DNA of 64,000 bases from NCBI GenBank assembly GCA_030560485.1, contig JAKTTS010000009.1, forward strand, positions 1 through 64,000. The letters run 5' to 3'. Source of the stretch: Ascoidea tarda (nom. inval.). Its lineage: Eukaryota; Ascomycota; Saccharomycetes; Ascoideales; Ascoideaceae. Numbering within the stretch: the first letter of the stretch is position 1; every line of letters begins with the position of its first letter. The notes under the pieces are model-generated. The model was not told where the DNA came from. It did not search any database and saw only the letters and a program-made list of their open reading frames with translations. Of the stretch, positions 42,616 through 53,126 are shown one piece after another. Made by a program: the position numbers and the translations under genes.

Positions 42616-43721
42616 CTGCCAAAAAAAAGCTGTCTTGCTGGTGTTTCAACAACCACAGCACCCCTTCTCGGATTCCACTGCTAATCTGCACTCAAGGCCC
42701 CAATTCGCGAGTATTTTGTTGCCATTCAATCAAATAACAAGCAGCTGTTTGGCTTCAGCCATTCTCATGAAGGACTAAATTTTGTGGAGCGTTGCCCAAA
42801 AAAGCAGTCTTTGTGCTGATTGAAGGCAGTGAAGTCTGTACCGTTTATCTGACGCAAAATGCCGGTTCCAAAGTTGTAGTAGAATCAGGATTCTGGTGGC
42901 CTTGAGAACGGTGTGGACGGTGTCGCACTGTGATTGGTCCACTGGATCATTTAGATCAGGCACATTTCGAGTTGCTGCTGTTTTGGGTCATGCAGAAACT
43001 TGCATGACACTAGCGCAGAGAAATAATAAAATGATTGTATCTGCATGGGTGTGCGTGTGTTTTGCAGAACTTGCTTTAGCAGGAAGTAAATATTCCACAC
43101 AACTGCTTTGTTTTTGTTTTTAGAGAGGTCAAAGAATCGCATGTTCACCAAGAGTGGGTAGAAATTTGGCTCATGTAAGCCCACTAACTATTGTTTGGGG
43201 ACTCATTGGAAAGCAAAAACCACAGACCCAACTGTCTGGCACCCTTCCCATAGAACCCCAATAATAGCTGTTCTTCCAGAATGTGGAGTGTACACCAGGT
43301 CAAATCGGAGTTAGGGTCAAAATAAGCAACATATGCGTGCCCCAGTCTCAAGAGGTAAGGCTGAAGTATAATATGCCGTGCCAATTCAAGCTTTTTCAAC
43401 CGAAACTTAATTTAGCTTAGCATGCTAAAATTACACTCTTTTGTTAAGCTTTGTTATCCGGAATCACTTTAGGATGGGTCGCTCTTCAAAACAGAAATAG
43501 ATAAAGAAATGTTAGAGTTGAAAACTTGCAGTAATTGTTTTTCCAAGAGAGAATAGTAGTTAAAAAACTTCATAAATTGGATTCATTTTTCCTTTTTTTC
43601 TTTCAATTAGTTTTATTCTTCCCCTTAAATATCTATCACTTTTTTACTTGGCTTATATCTTGCCCTGTTTTGTCTGTTTTTTTAATAATTATCCTATAAT
43701 CATACCAGTACTACCTCAACA
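42616..43721. other. intergenic region TatD 3' flank / BMT-1 promoter
   Basis: 1.1 kb; the left part (about 42620-43100) is moderately GC-rich, the right part AT/CT-rich before BMT-1. A 12-bp perfect palindrome TTAGCATGCTAA lies at 43417-43428. Short ORFs here have no family features. Confidence 0.45.
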
Positions 43722-45932
43722 ATGTTCAACATCTCATTTTCAATGAGAAAAGCTCTCACTTATCTTCTTATATCACTTTTTTCTTTTTCTCTCTTCTACC
43801 AGTTGAACGATTATATGGTGGATTCTTCTGCTAATGATGTATCTTTAATCAGCTATTTTAATTCCAATTTTCATAGAAAAAGCTTCTCAACCAAAAAAAT
43901 CTCAATAACTGAATCCTTCAAATTTGATCATATTTTTAACATAGTGCTCAAGCAGAATAGTGATAATGATCAAAATAATAACGGCGATAACTTCTCTTCT
44001 ACTCCAATACCCCAATCTTTAAATAATAAAATTAATCTTAAAAAGATTACTTTAAAATCTTTTTATAAACCCCAATTGATTAAATCTCTCCACAATTTAA
44101 ATTTTCATCAAATAAGTCAGCTAATCAAAACTGCCACCAAGAATTTCAATACTCTTAGTCCTCTCAAAAAAAATGAGTTGACATCTTCAAAGGATGACAC
44201 TTTTGATTGCGATATCTTTGCTAAACAATATGATATTTTCTCAACAGATCCTATAGATATTCCTATTGATTCGTACAAATATAAAAAATATTATAAATCT
44301 CTTATATCAAATACAGACTTATTTTACTTGTTTGACGATACCAATCTTCATAGTGAAGATGAAATTTTACAGAAAAATTGGTTCTGTTCAAGTTTAAATT
44401 CAATTTGGCTTAACGATTATAATATTCATTTCACAATCTCTGATTTAATGTATTCCCAGCACTCTGATATATCAACTCCAACTTTCAACCTAATCACCTA
44501 CCAGTTTTTAAATAACCAATTCAATATCATAAATAATTATAACAACAATCCAAATCAAATTGAAATTGATAATGAAATTGATAATGATAATGATGATATC
44601 GGTAACGATGACAATACCAATCGTAATCATTTTGATTTTAGATATGGCCCTAATTCTTACCAAAATATCTCTTATCCTTCTTTCCCATCATTCTTTGATT
44701 TTCAGTTTTATTATAATATCTCCAACAGTATTTATGATATTGGTTATGGGCCAAAAGATGCCAAAATAATCAAAAAAACCATCACCTACCAATTTTACAA
44801 TAATAAAAAGCAACCCATTAAATCAGTTGAGTACGAAGAACCGATTATTTTATTCAACATGCTATCTGAAATTGATTTAATATCTAGAAAAAGTTCAGAA
44901 TCCTACAGCAATAGTGATAGCCATTACAATGACAACCCCAATAATAATAAATTCAATGAACCTACCTTGAAAAGAATTCTTTATTGCTATTTACCCTTTC
45001 AAGATAAACTAATTCCTTTGAATATACCTCATCAAATTAAAATTGACCACACTTTTCAACCGTTTTTTAAAGATAACCTAAAAAACAATATCAGAATTGA
45101 TCTTAATGATGACAATAACATTGAAAACTTTGATGAAGATTATGAATTTGAATTCAAAAATGGTATCGTCAATTTAATCTATTCAACTAATCCTTTAAAA
45201 ACATTACAATGCAGTTTAGATACTGGTGTTTGTGCAATTGAAAAAACCATTAAATCAATTGATAACGATCATTTCAAAGGTGACAAGCTAGTTGCCTTGT
45301 CAAAAAAAACTAAAATGTTGCAATTTCTAAACTTCAATAATAATAGTAAAATAGTAGATTTTACCTCTCCAGTCTCTTTTCCACAATCATTTTTAAACAA
45401 TAAGAATAAAACTCAGAGATACAAAAAAAGATTAACCAACTATAATATCTGGTTGGGTTTTGTTAATTCTGAAATTCGCAATGCTGCTTGTAGCCAAATT
45501 ACTTATAAACCTTCATTGGTTTTATTATCAAATTTAAAAAATCCAGAGAATTCAAATAGCGATAATAATGACAATTATAATTACAATATTGAACTTATAA
45601 GTGACACCATAGATTTCAATTTTGATGCGCAAAAAAGCACCAAAATTAAAAATATTGCCTATTGGGAAATTGATGAATCAAACAATAAAGATTATATGGG
45701 ACTAACAATTAGTGATGGTAACTATAATACAAAAGTCGTTCACTTGAATGGAGTATTGCCATATATTTTAAATTTTGATTTTTTCAAGAATCATGAAAAC
45801 GATTATCATGAATATGGTGATGAAGACTTTTTTGTATCTAAAGAAGAAAAAAAATCAATCTTTAAAGTTATAAATAATTCAAGATTGACGACTTGCATTG
45901 AAAAATCTGTTGAACAAATTTGTAAAAAGTAA
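43722..45932 (+). CDS. beta-mannosyltransferase family (GT91/BMT) protein, divergent member 1
   Basis: 736-aa type II membrane protein of the fungal BMT family, which in Candida and Komagataella adds beta-1,2-mannose to wall mannan or phospholipomannan in the Golgi. The signal anchor is about residues 10-28 (LTYLLISLFSFSLFYQL), followed by a long Asn-rich stem. Recognisable family blocks are the NW..SSLNSIWL region, KSVEYEEPIILFNMLSE, LPFQDK, HTFQPFFKDN, YNIWLGF and IAYWEIDESNNKDYMGL. Two hallmark motifs are changed: GPEDPR is GPKDAK (about 343-348), and KCGCG..TYRPS is AACSQITYKPS. It may have altered or lost catalysis. It is first of three tandem copies, 2.1 kb before the next. Confidence 0.8.
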   Translation: MFNISFSMRKALTYLLISLFSFSLFYQLNDYMVDSSANDVSLISYFNSNFHRKSFSTKKISITESFKFDHIFNIVLKQNSDNDQNNNGDNFSSTPIPQSLNNKINLKKITLKSFYKPQLIKSLHNLNFHQISQLIKTATKNFNTLSPLKKNELTSSKDDTFDCDIFAKQYDIFSTDPIDIPIDSYKYKKYYKSLISNTDLFYLFDDTNLHSEDEILQKNWFCSSLNSIWLNDYNIHFTISDLMYSQHSDISTPTFNLITYQFLNNQFNIINNYNNNPNQIEIDNEIDNDNDDIGNDDNTNRNHFDFRYGPNSYQNISYPSFPSFFDFQFYYNISNSIYDIGYGPKDAKIIKKTITYQFYNNKKQPIKSVEYEEPIILFNMLSEIDLISRKSSESYSNSDSHYNDNPNNNKFNEPTLKRILYCYLPFQDKLIPLNIPHQIKIDHTFQPFFKDNLKNNIRIDLNDDNNIENFDEDYEFEFKNGIVNLIYSTNPLKTLQCSLDTGVCAIEKTIKSIDNDHFKGDKLVALSKKTKMLQFLNFNNNSKIVDFTSPVSFPQSFLNNKNKTQRYKKRLTNYNIWLGFVNSEIRNAACSQITYKPSLVLLSNLKNPENSNSDNNDNYNYNIELISDTIDFNFDAQKSTKIKNIAYWEIDESNNKDYMGLTISDGNYNTKVVHLNGVLPYILNFDFFKNHENDYHEYGDEDFFVSKEEKKSIFKVINNSRLTTCIEKSVEQICKK

Positions 45933-46510
45933 TTCCAATAACCACTGTGGCTAAACCTATTATGAATTTTTTTTCAAACAAAATTTTATAAGGTGCTAAT
46001 GAATCTTTCTATAGACCAATGTTTTTTATTTGTACTTTACTGGACTAGATAGCATATGCTAATGAATTAATAAACTAATATTTTGCTGTTTAAACCAGAT
46101 GGAAAGTTTGTGGTTTGTTTTCCAGTGCCTTTCCAAAAAAGCCGAAAATTATTCAGAAATCATTTAACAATTATTAGTAATGTGATTACTAAACCCAGAA
46201 ATCAATTAGGAGATTCAATAGAATTTACGGCAAAAAACTGAGAGCACCGATTTGCTCAAACGATTTAAGTTCGTTGGCGAATATTGTTCGAACCACTTGG
46301 GATATATCTAATTTAAATTGGGATTATCCTATTTTGATATCTTTTAGAATGAAAGAGGAAAACTTTGAAGTAAAAGAAAGTTAATTATCTGTTCAGCATT
46401 GACAAAAATAATTTTGCAAAGATTTGAACAATTCAAACAAGAAAATGTTATGTTACTTAAGTCACAATAATTAAAACTGCTCCAAACATAGATTTCAACG
46501 ATTTGAAATG

Positions 46511-46540
46511 CTCTTTACGGATGCGGCATCCGTAAAAGAG
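46511..46540. promoter_or_regulatory. near-perfect palindrome with inverted CGG/CCG
   Basis: CTCTTTACGGATGC, one spacer base, then GCATCCGTAAAAGAG: 14-15 nt arms differing by one T. The centre is CGGATGCGGCATCCG, an inverted CGG pair of the kind bound by Zn2Cys6 dimers. It lies about 1.5 kb upstream of BMT-2. Confidence 0.55.
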
Positions 46541-47808
46541 TCTTGATCAGTGAAACGGGCTCTTCCAACGTGACCTTTCCCTGATTCAGTGAAATTCCAA
46601 GATAAATCAAAATCAGAGCAATTACAATTTAACAACTGTATAATGGGTTTCAGTCACACGACTCATGTGCAGTCAGATCAAAGTGTGGTTTTGATTCATC
46701 TTTTAGTTCAGAAGAGTACAAAATAATACAAATTATTGATTAGTCACACACAATAGTTATTAATTCTATTTTCGAAGTGATCATGTGATGTACTTTCCCT
46801 GTTTGGTTGAAACACTGAGTCTCTCTTTTTCTGCTGAAAAGTGACTTTTTTCCTGGTCAACCACTGAATTGGCTGGTTTTGTTCCCTTGTGGGGTCTATT
46901 TTTAGGAGATGAAGATAAACTGTTTTAGGAAGTATTTCTAGGAGCTTTTTTACGCGGGTAAGCTGCTTTGCAACAGCTTGAAGATTTCTAGTTTTTGAGA
47001 CGAATGAAGGCTGTATCTTACATCCTATTTCCAGGTAGCTTGTGTTTAAAAAATGATTGAAAAGTGCCTTTATATTTGCTTAACAGAAACAAGATTTAGC
47101 TCAATCAAACACTAAATTTAACCAAAGATATACTTAAAAAAAGGGCTATAACAATCTCAACACAATTCGATAAAAAAACAAGATTATTGTAGAGACTATT
47201 TTTTCTTGTTGATAATAGAGGTTTTGCATTTAGAAAAGATGATCACTAAATTTAAAGCATTATTCCGCCAATTGAAATCTAAATTCGACTGAAGATCATA
47301 GAAGGCAACTAAAAATTAAGAGAATTTGGAGAAACAGAGTATGCGGATTATCAACGATGGGTATGAAGATATCTTTTAAGCCATTTTCATGTCTGGAGTA
47401 CTTTCAGGACTTTTGAAAATCATCTAAGGCTTATTAGCACTTGATATTGCCAGTGAATTTCCGGATGATTATACAGATGATTATATAGATGATCATACAG
47501 ATCGTAAGGGTCTGGTTTATCGTAATTGAAATTTCCAAGAAGAGTCCTAAAACTTTTGTTTTCAAAGAAGACAGATCTTGAGACAAGCTAAATAGCGTTT
47601 TTCTCATGGTCTATTAAAATTGTTTTATGGTCTCGTAGGTTTTAGGAACTAAACGCATCGATCGGTTATTCTGAAATGCCCAGAAATTAATTGCCCCAGT
47701 CTTACCTCGAGCCTTTTTTATTTGATTCTTGCTGAGGGTTCTTGTTTGTTTCTTGTTTGTTCCATAAACAGAAAAAAAGATTGAAAGCTGACAAGTTCCG
47801 TTCGATTA

Positions 47809-47874
47809 AAGTCGTGGAGTCCGATCAGACACGTTTCACCAGTTCCGTAGAACATGAATACGGAGCCACGACTT
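47809..47874. repeat. imperfect inverted repeat upstream of BMT-2
   Basis: Left arm AAGTCGTGGAGTCCG (47809-47823) and right arm CGGAGCCACGACTT (47861-47874) pair over 13-14 bases with one mismatch and one indel, leaving a loop of about 37 nt. No T-run or gene context identifies it as a terminator or known RNA. Confidence 0.5.
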
Positions 47875-48056
47875 CGTTCAGACCTGTCAAAACAACATTC
47901 TCAGTTCGAATCAGGACACTTTTGGATCAAAAAAGAAAACGAGGCCTGTTGAACAAAGTTGGTGCACTTTTGTTGCTTTCCATAAATACCCAAAGAGACG
48001 TTTGAGCTGGAAAATGATAACAAGAAGGTAACTTTATCATTATAGAAGACAAGACG

Positions 48057-49997
48057 ATGCAGAAAATTAAAGCTATCTCAGTTTTGTTTCTAGACAGGTT
48101 GATGAGTTTGAATTTTCCTAAATTCAGACTCCCAAAATATAGATATCTTTCCATTTGCATAGCACTAGTCATTCCACTTATTATAATTCTTCATTTCTAT
48201 CCAGCAAATGACAAAAAGACCCAAATATCTAAAATTATAAGCTCTTCTTATAATTTTTTTGATGGTGCTTCTTATTATAGTGATCGCAACACACCAGATT
48301 TTTCACCAATATCTGATTCGGCGATAAATGCTTTATATAATTCATCTCAAATTATTAGTTATTATAAACCATACTCTGCTCTAGAGGAAAAAAATGGGAA
48401 TTTTAAAGAGATTTTCAAGCTAAATCAAGATGTAGAAGTTTCTTATCCTAAGTTTACAATTTTTCCGAAATATCTTAAATTTTTTCGCGATTATTTAATA
48501 GACAATTACGAAAAAATTGCTGACACATTCAATGACAAACCATTAACTTCAGAAGAAGAAATCCTTGAACAAAATTGGTACGAGTATGGTGGTGGATCAA
48601 TTTATTTAAAATCAATTGGTTATAATTTCATGGTTACTAGAGTAATTTATTCTAAAGTTCACGCAAAGAATGATCCATTCATGAGCTATTTAGGATTTCA
48701 GTTACTTGATAAAAATTTCAACCATATTGAGAAAACCATTAACTTCAAATATGGACCTAATGCTGATGATAACAAAATAATTGACTTTCCAACACTTGGA
48801 ATAGTTCCTGATACATATTTTAAAAAATCTAATAGTCGTAAGGATAGATATTATGGTCCAGAAGACCCAAGAATTTTGATTAAAACAAACCACTATCAAT
48901 TTTATCATAAAGAGAAATTTGTCAAATCTGTTGTATATGAAGAACCAATTATTATATTCAATATGATGACGGATAAAGCTTTCAAATACAAAAGATTAAT
49001 GCATGCATATTTACCATTTCAAGATAAAAAGGTCATATTCAGAATCAAAAATGAAACTCCAAGAATTAAAGAAAAAAATTGGCAGCCATTTTTCAATGAT
49101 GATTTTAAAAATGCCATAAAAATTCAAGTCGATGACATTAACATTATCAAAGAATTTGAAAACAATAAAAATCAGAACCAAACAACATTTGATTTTGATT
49201 ATAAATACACAAATGGCTATATTCATTTTATTTATTCAATAGATTTATTTTCTGTTCTTAAGTGCAGCTTGGATGATGGAATTTGCGAATACGAATATAA
49301 AATCCCCAAAAGACCCGAATCAATAGAAGAAAGAAATATGAAAGATGATAAAAAGACACCAGATTTTGATATTGGAAACATGAGAGGAGGGACTCCTTTA
49401 TTGAAGTTACCAGATAAATTCTATGCAAGCACTGAGAGGACAAAGGAAAGCAAAAATGATATCAAAACCATCTTACAAAACTATAATGTATGGATTGGGT
49501 TTCCAAGGTCTCATCTTAACAAATGTGGATGTGGAGCTGTTACATATAGACCATCAGTGATGGTCATAACAAACTTGAAAGGTAGCTCCAACTATCAAAT
49601 TGAATTGATCTCTAGCAGCATTGATTTCAATCTTGATGTTTTGAACTGGGATGGGCCAGGAAAACTTTCTTGCGACGCTCACCAAAGTGTTTTAATACCT
49701 AACAGTATTGCCTATTGGGATATCGAAGAGATTGTGGAAAATGGCTACTACGGAGGCAATGACTACAAAGACTATATGTCAATTATTCTCTCTGAAGCAG
49801 ACATCAACAACATAGTAATTCATGTCAGAGGATTGCTCAACTACCTCTTGGAGATGGAGTTTTTTCAGAAGTCGCACACTGCGCAGGACAGCGAGAACAA
49901 CCAAGTCGACAGCACTCTTCTTGTTCAGTTGGCTACTGAGGACTCGAAACAATACTGCCAAGAGTATGGAGTATCTCATGGAGGAGTCTCTCGTTAA
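48057..49997 (+). CDS. beta-1,2-mannosyltransferase (GT91/BMT), member 2
   Basis: 646-aa BMT-family Golgi glycosyltransferase. The signal anchor is about residues 30-48 (YLSICIALVIPLIIILHF), then a lumenal catalytic region. Family motifs are intact: NWYEYGGGSIYL near 180, FKYGPNADD, YYGPEDPR (267-272), VYEEPIIIFNMMTD, HAYLPFQDK, NWQPFFNDDFKN, NVWIGFPRS, KCGCGAVTYRPS (489-500), the SSSIDFNLDVLNWDGPG..LSCD block and IAYWDIEE. The acceptor (N-glycan mannan, O-mannan or phospholipomannan) cannot be told from sequence. About 300 bp separate it from member 3, which it resembles far more than member 1. The end of the ORF is richer in GC than the rest. Confidence 0.92.
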   Translation: MQKIKAISVLFLDRLMSLNFPKFRLPKYRYLSICIALVIPLIIILHFYPANDKKTQISKIISSSYNFFDGASYYSDRNTPDFSPISDSAINALYNSSQIISYYKPYSALEEKNGNFKEIFKLNQDVEVSYPKFTIFPKYLKFFRDYLIDNYEKIADTFNDKPLTSEEEILEQNWYEYGGGSIYLKSIGYNFMVTRVIYSKVHAKNDPFMSYLGFQLLDKNFNHIEKTINFKYGPNADDNKIIDFPTLGIVPDTYFKKSNSRKDRYYGPEDPRILIKTNHYQFYHKEKFVKSVVYEEPIIIFNMMTDKAFKYKRLMHAYLPFQDKKVIFRIKNETPRIKEKNWQPFFNDDFKNAIKIQVDDINIIKEFENNKNQNQTTFDFDYKYTNGYIHFIYSIDLFSVLKCSLDDGICEYEYKIPKRPESIEERNMKDDKKTPDFDIGNMRGGTPLLKLPDKFYASTERTKESKNDIKTILQNYNVWIGFPRSHLNKCGCGAVTYRPSVMVITNLKGSSNYQIELISSSIDFNLDVLNWDGPGKLSCDAHQSVLIPNSIAYWDIEEIVENGYYGGNDYKDYMSIILSEADINNIVIHVRGLLNYLLEMEFFQKSHTAQDSENNQVDSTLLVQLATEDSKQYCQEYGVSHGGVSR

Positions 49998-50294
49998 TAA
50001 GTCTTTCGTGAAGCAGCTTCTCGTCGTGGGTGAGTTGTGTAAGAGATATATCCTTTTAGTACAGGTGTATATTTATATATTTAGGTTAGCACAGGTTTTC
50101 CTAGTAGAATTCATAAGCCCTTCGTCTTTCCGACATTTTCTTCATCAGTATGAAGCAAAATATAATCCTTCAGAATTTTAATCTCTTTTCCTTTGTAGTT
50201 TTTTTCTTTAAAATAATGATAACTGGAACGTAGCTTTGTTGAATTTTTTTTCCAGCTTTAGTTGTCTGTTAATGTTTTGGCATCATATATTGCA
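49998..50294. other. short intergenic region BMT-2/BMT-3
   Basis: About 300 bp of AT-rich DNA acting as 3' flank and promoter. No distinct motif recognised. Confidence 0.5.
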
Positions 50295-52328
50295 ATGCAA
50301 GAGATCAAAATCTATCTTTTGAGGCTTTTAAAGCTTAATAGAAGGCTTATTGTTGTTATTTTCATTCTTATTTTCATCAACGTTTTCTTGTCCTCATTGT
50401 TCACTTCGTATTTCAACGACAATAGAAACAGTATTCATGTCACAATAGATGGTGATAAGCCATTTTTATCCATCAAAAACGATTACAAAGTGCACCAATA
50501 CTCACCAATATCCCCTTTTTTGAAAAATCAATTAAAATACAATTCTTATGAACTCAGCACCTACACAAGACCATCGTTTAATTTTGAAACGAAGTTTGAT
50601 TATTATCTTGAAAAATACACAAAATTTGGTAGAGACGTTGAAATAGAAAACTGCAATAATTATTTATTCAAAGATACTATACAGGTATCAAACGATCCAA
50701 AATTAATACTATCAAATTCTCATTTAAAACTATTTCGAGAGCAGATTTTATTAACTGACTACTCACTAATATTGAACGACTCATTTACTCGTAAGAAAAT
50801 ACCAATCCCAGAAGATGAACAAACATTAATCAATAATCACTGGTATCAATTTGCTGGTAGTTCAGTCTGGTTAAATCAGCAAAATTTATATTTCACGGTT
50901 AGTCGAGTGGTATTTACTCCTACTGATAGAGGAGGACCAACTGAAAGCTTTTTGGCATTAAATCTATACGACAAAAATTGGAGAGAAATCAGTGATTTAA
51001 AATATTTTAAATATGGTCCATTTACTGACCAAGTTTATTATGTGAACGCTCCTTCAATCTTTGATACTATCTTGTTTTATTTTAACATGGATGTTTTAAA
51101 GAAAAAATCTGGATACTATAGATTTTTTGGACCAGAAGATCCAAGAGTCATATTAAAAAAAACTTGCTATCAATTCTATTATCAGGATAAATTAATCAGA
51201 GAAGTAATTTATGAAGAACCGATGATAATATTTAACTTATTAACTGACAAAGAACATGGAAATCGACGATTAATTCATGTTTTTTTACCATTTCAAGATA
51301 AGCTAATCGTTCTAAGAAAAGTAGATGCAAAACTTAAGAGGACTGAGAAAAATTGGTCACCTTTTTTTAAAACTGGCGAAATTAACACCATTAGAGTTGA
51401 TACAGAAAGACTAGATGCAAAAATTTCAACTACAACTAAAAATCATAAAAATTTTAAATTTTCAAATGGGTTGGTATATTTTGTTTATTCAATTGAACCA
51501 TTTAAAATCATCAGATGCAATTTAGATAACGGTAAATGCAGATCTGTTTTTGACGGTAAATATGATAGTAAAAGAAAAACATTAGAAACATCATTTATGA
51601 GAGGTGGAACAAATCTAATTGAATTGCCTAAAAAATTTATCTCAAAGGTCAATGAAATGATATATAATGAGGAGAATAGTTTAGGTGATAGAAATGCTGC
51701 ATTAATGAGAAATTATAATCTGAATTTAGATTTAGAAATATTTAAAAATTATAATATATGGATTGGATTTCCAAGGTCTAACATCAAAAAGTGTGGATGT
51801 GGATTTAAGACTTACAGACCATCATTGCAAATTATGGTTAGTTCAAAAAACAAGAAAAAGGCAGAGGTATTCGAAATCAATTCTATAAGTAGTAGTATTG
51901 ATTTTGATATTAACATTCTCAATTGGAACACCAATCAAAGCAGCTTGTCCTGCGATGGATTGATGAATGCATTCATTCCTAATAGTGTTGCATTTTGGGA
52001 TATTGATGAAGATAATAATGAAATGGATTACATGAGTATGACATTATCCGAAGCAGATTATAATACAATGGTTATTCATATTAAGGGGTTGTTAAGATAT
52101 ATTTTAAAACTTGATTTCTTTCAAAAAAAGAAGGATAAAGAGTCAATTGATGGTAAAAATGAGGATATTACCAATCCAGTCCGATATTTGAGAAATACTA
52201 AAAGTCTCATTGATGACTTCTTTCTTGTTCAATGCGCACTTAAATCTTCCTATAAATATTGTGTTAACTATGCCAGCACCCACTCATCTAATTTTAATTA
52301 TACCATGTTCTCTAATGTTACCATCTAA
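50295..52328 (+). CDS. beta-1,2-mannosyltransferase (GT91/BMT), member 3
   Basis: 677-aa BMT-family enzyme. I start at ATG 50295. The frame is open 11 codons further but only from a TTG. The N-terminus MQEIKIYLLRLLKLNRRL is basic and is followed by the signal anchor (about 18-38, VVIFILIFINVFLSSLF). Motifs: NHWYQFAGSSVWLNQ, FKYGPF, FFGPEDPR (about 278-284), VIYEEPMIIFNLLTD, HVFLPFQDK, NWSPFFK, NIWIGFPRS, KCGCGFKTYRPS (499-510), SSSIDFDINILNWN, LSCDG and VAFWDIDEDNNEMDYMSM. All hallmark residues seen in member 2 are kept, so it is probably active. It completes the three-gene cluster on one strand. Confidence 0.92.
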   Translation: MQEIKIYLLRLLKLNRRLIVVIFILIFINVFLSSLFTSYFNDNRNSIHVTIDGDKPFLSIKNDYKVHQYSPISPFLKNQLKYNSYELSTYTRPSFNFETKFDYYLEKYTKFGRDVEIENCNNYLFKDTIQVSNDPKLILSNSHLKLFREQILLTDYSLILNDSFTRKKIPIPEDEQTLINNHWYQFAGSSVWLNQQNLYFTVSRVVFTPTDRGGPTESFLALNLYDKNWREISDLKYFKYGPFTDQVYYVNAPSIFDTILFYFNMDVLKKKSGYYRFFGPEDPRVILKKTCYQFYYQDKLIREVIYEEPMIIFNLLTDKEHGNRRLIHVFLPFQDKLIVLRKVDAKLKRTEKNWSPFFKTGEINTIRVDTERLDAKISTTTKNHKNFKFSNGLVYFVYSIEPFKIIRCNLDNGKCRSVFDGKYDSKRKTLETSFMRGGTNLIELPKKFISKVNEMIYNEENSLGDRNAALMRNYNLNLDLEIFKNYNIWIGFPRSNIKKCGCGFKTYRPSLQIMVSSKNKKKAEVFEINSISSSIDFDINILNWNTNQSSLSCDGLMNAFIPNSVAFWDIDEDNNEMDYMSMTLSEADYNTMVIHIKGLLRYILKLDFFQKKKDKESIDGKNEDITNPVRYLRNTKSLIDDFFLVQCALKSSYKYCVNYASTHSSNFNYTMFSNVTI

Positions 52329-53126
52329 TTGATTTCAGTATATTTTTTTTTATTTTATTTCATATTTTATCAAGTTTTTGTTTTTTTAATTTTTCTATTC
52401 TTTGTTGGAAGCTTTTCTATAGGAATTATGTACTTTATCTATTGCTAAATATAATTTGGTATTTTTGTATTGACTATATTTAACTCAATGACTGATGATT
52501 GAATATGTTCTTACAACAAACCCATACAAACAGGAATCACTCTGTTTAAAAAGAAAGACCTGTGGAAAAGAAATATTCTTTGAAAAATTGGAGTTTAGAG
52601 TTCAAACTGAAAATGTTATTTATGCACGTGCCAACGCAAAAATAGATGCCAGGCTCAAAGAATGTCCTATTTCGGCTCTCGAAAACAACAAAAACGCACC
52701 GGAGAACTTCGAACAGTCACGAACAAACACAAATACGCTTTCGAAATTACAAACACATTTTATGGAAATTAAGCTTGGAAAATCGTTTAACAGTAATTTT
52801 TCGGAAATGGTATTTTCGAAATGAAAGCGCTGCCCAATTTTTAGTCTGTGAAGAGTTTTTTATTTTATGAAAAAAATGGTATTAATTAAAGAGTTCTGTT
52901 GGGAATTTTCATAGTCTCTGAGATTCCAAATTTACGAAACTCTAGTTTATGTCATTTTTCGAAATTGAAATTTGCAGATTTGTAGGAATGGAAAACAATA
53001 AGATATATTGATGTGAAAATTATATACTAAATACATGTGGATTTGTCTATTCATTATGGGTTAGTGAAATGGAAAGATAATTTGAAAGACAGTAAAAGAA
53101 AGTTATTTGAAACATAGTTATTCTCT
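52329..53126. other. convergent intergenic region BMT-3/275-aa protein
   Basis: 800 bp with a CACGTG at 52625-52630. The ORF at 52495-52824 shows no family features, so I treat this as noncoding. Confidence 0.4.

Larger units (their letters stand above)
45933..48056. other. 2.1-kb intergenic region between BMT-1 and BMT-2
   Basis: AT-rich with no credible gene. It holds a CGG..CCG palindrome (46511-46540), a Reb1-like CGGGTAA (about 46965), three 12-nt GATGATNATA(C/T)A repeats near 47471-47506, and an imperfect inverted repeat (47809-47874). The small ORF at 47742-48005 lacks features of a protein family. The length suggests a complex promoter or a vanished gene. Confidence 0.45.

Noticed and set aside
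47904-47912. GTTCGAATC resembling a tRNA T-arm
   Set aside because: No matching A box, acceptor stem or T-run at the right distance.
47742-48005. 87-codon ORF before BMT-2
   Set aside because: No family features and covers the inverted repeat; probably chance.
45933-48056. Searched for a fourth, decayed BMT copy or a mobile element in the long gap
   Set aside because: No BMT motif, terminal repeat or transposase-like frame was found.
52495-52824. 109-codon ORF after BMT-3
   Set aside because: Lys-rich translation without motifs in a 3' flank.
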